From SZAS-3 sp964386785 (GTDB lineage: Bacteria > Chlamydiota > Chlamydiia > Chlamydiales > JAAKFR01): a stretch of 23,816 bases of DNA. The notes under the pieces were generated by a model. The model saw nothing but the letters and a program-made list of their open reading frames with translations. It was not told where the DNA came from and did not search any database. The DNA lies in contig CAYLUD010000025.1 in assembly GCA_964386785.1 (NCBI GenBank), forward strand, positions 1 to 23,816, written 5' to 3'. The position numbers and the translations under genes are program-made. Of this stretch, positions 23,532 to 23,816 are shown one piece after another; the first letter of the stretch is position 1; every line of letters starts with the position of its first letter.

Positions 23532-23816
23532 AATATTTTGGGGGAATGGTCTTCTTGTCACTGTATTGGTTATCTGTGGCATTCGCTGAGGCTACTCCGA
23601 TTCCTGATGAATCGACTTTGCGTATTCAGACGCCTGCTGGTGAGGCGAGAACATGGAGAAAACTGCGTTTAGAGAATGGGTTAGAGGCGCTGATCATCTC
23701 CGATTCAGAATCAGAGCGAGTAGGGGCAGCACTGGCAGTGTGTGTGGGCTCTTGGCAGGACTTGCCTGATTACCCGGTTATGGTTTATTTTGTAGAACAT
23801 CTGCTATTTTTAGTAA
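23528..23816 (+). CDS. M16 (insulinase/pitrilysin) family protease, 5' part only
   Basis: The ATG overlaps the plsB stop (ATGA), and 96 codons are visible before the window ends. Residues 1 to about 20 are a signal peptide (ending SVAFA), so the protein is exported like E. coli Ptr. RKLRLENGLEALIISD and AALAVCVGSWQD are the usual start of an M16 N-terminal domain. The zinc motif HxxEH should follow; here it reads YFVEH, so the first histidine is tyrosine while the glutamate and second histidine remain. The usual GLA before it reads VMV. Whether the enzyme is active cannot be judged from this fragment. Confidence 0.85.
   Translation, partial: MKYFGGMVFLSLYWLSVAFAEATPIPDESTLRIQTPAGEARTWRKLRLENGLEALIISDSESERVGAALAVCVGSWQDLPDYPVMVYFVEHLLFLV

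Overview
The window looks like chromosome from a member of the phylum Chlamydiota, probably one of the environmental or amoeba-associated lineages rather than Chlamydia itself. This rests on gene order. sucD/sucC, ftsY, tyrP, a BI-1 family gene, glmS and glmM lie together, as (in a slightly different order) in the Chlamydia trachomatis CT815-CT822 block. plsX, rpmF, yceD, rng, plsB and an M16 protease follow the CT811-CT806 order. pcnB and lpxB are close neighbours as in CT410-CT411. These comparisons are from memory, not from a search. The DNA is moderately AT-rich, genes are tightly packed and often overlap, and there is no rRNA, tRNA, CRISPR array or insertion sequence.

Layout. (1) 1-1018: a short gene tail, a small membrane protein that resembles a degenerate CPBP intramembrane protease, and about 290 bases without a convincing gene. 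(2) 1019-4123: a light/redox-type pair transcribed divergently. On the minus strand are a 39-codon ORF and an atypical SDR with a C-terminal DUF2867-like region. On the plus strand is a photolyase of the bacterial (6-4)/FeS-BCP class whose iron-sulphur cysteines appear to be missing. (3) 4134-7295: a minus-strand overlapping operon sucC-sucD-M50 protease. (4) 7392-12940: plus-strand ftsY and tyrP, then a promoter-terminator unit with two secreted or surface proteins (a cysteine-bearing outer-membrane beta-barrel and a protein made of 16-residue YA repeats), then the BI-1 family gene with a strong terminator. (5) 13011-16180: the minus-strand glmM-glmS operon for UDP-GlcNAc precursor supply. 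(6) 16289-19249: the plus-strand overlapping operon pcnB, a GT2 glycosyltransferase and lpxB. (7) 19272-20837: minus-strand yceD-rpmF-plsX. (8) 21003-23816: the plus-strand operon rng-plsB-M16 protease, the last gene cut by the window edge.

Most of the window is housekeeping: TCA cycle, SRP targeting, amino-sugar supply, lipid A and phospholipid synthesis, and RNA processing. The most unusual part is 9754-12143, a two-gene envelope cassette inserted in an otherwise conserved block. It encodes a beta-barrel whose cysteines sit at predicted short turns and, 10 bases downstream, a cysteine-free exported protein built from repeats of a YAxx module. I do not recognise the repeat protein. Other points of interest are the cluster-less photolyase, the M16 protease whose HxxEH motif reads YxxEH, and the structured leader upstream of rng.
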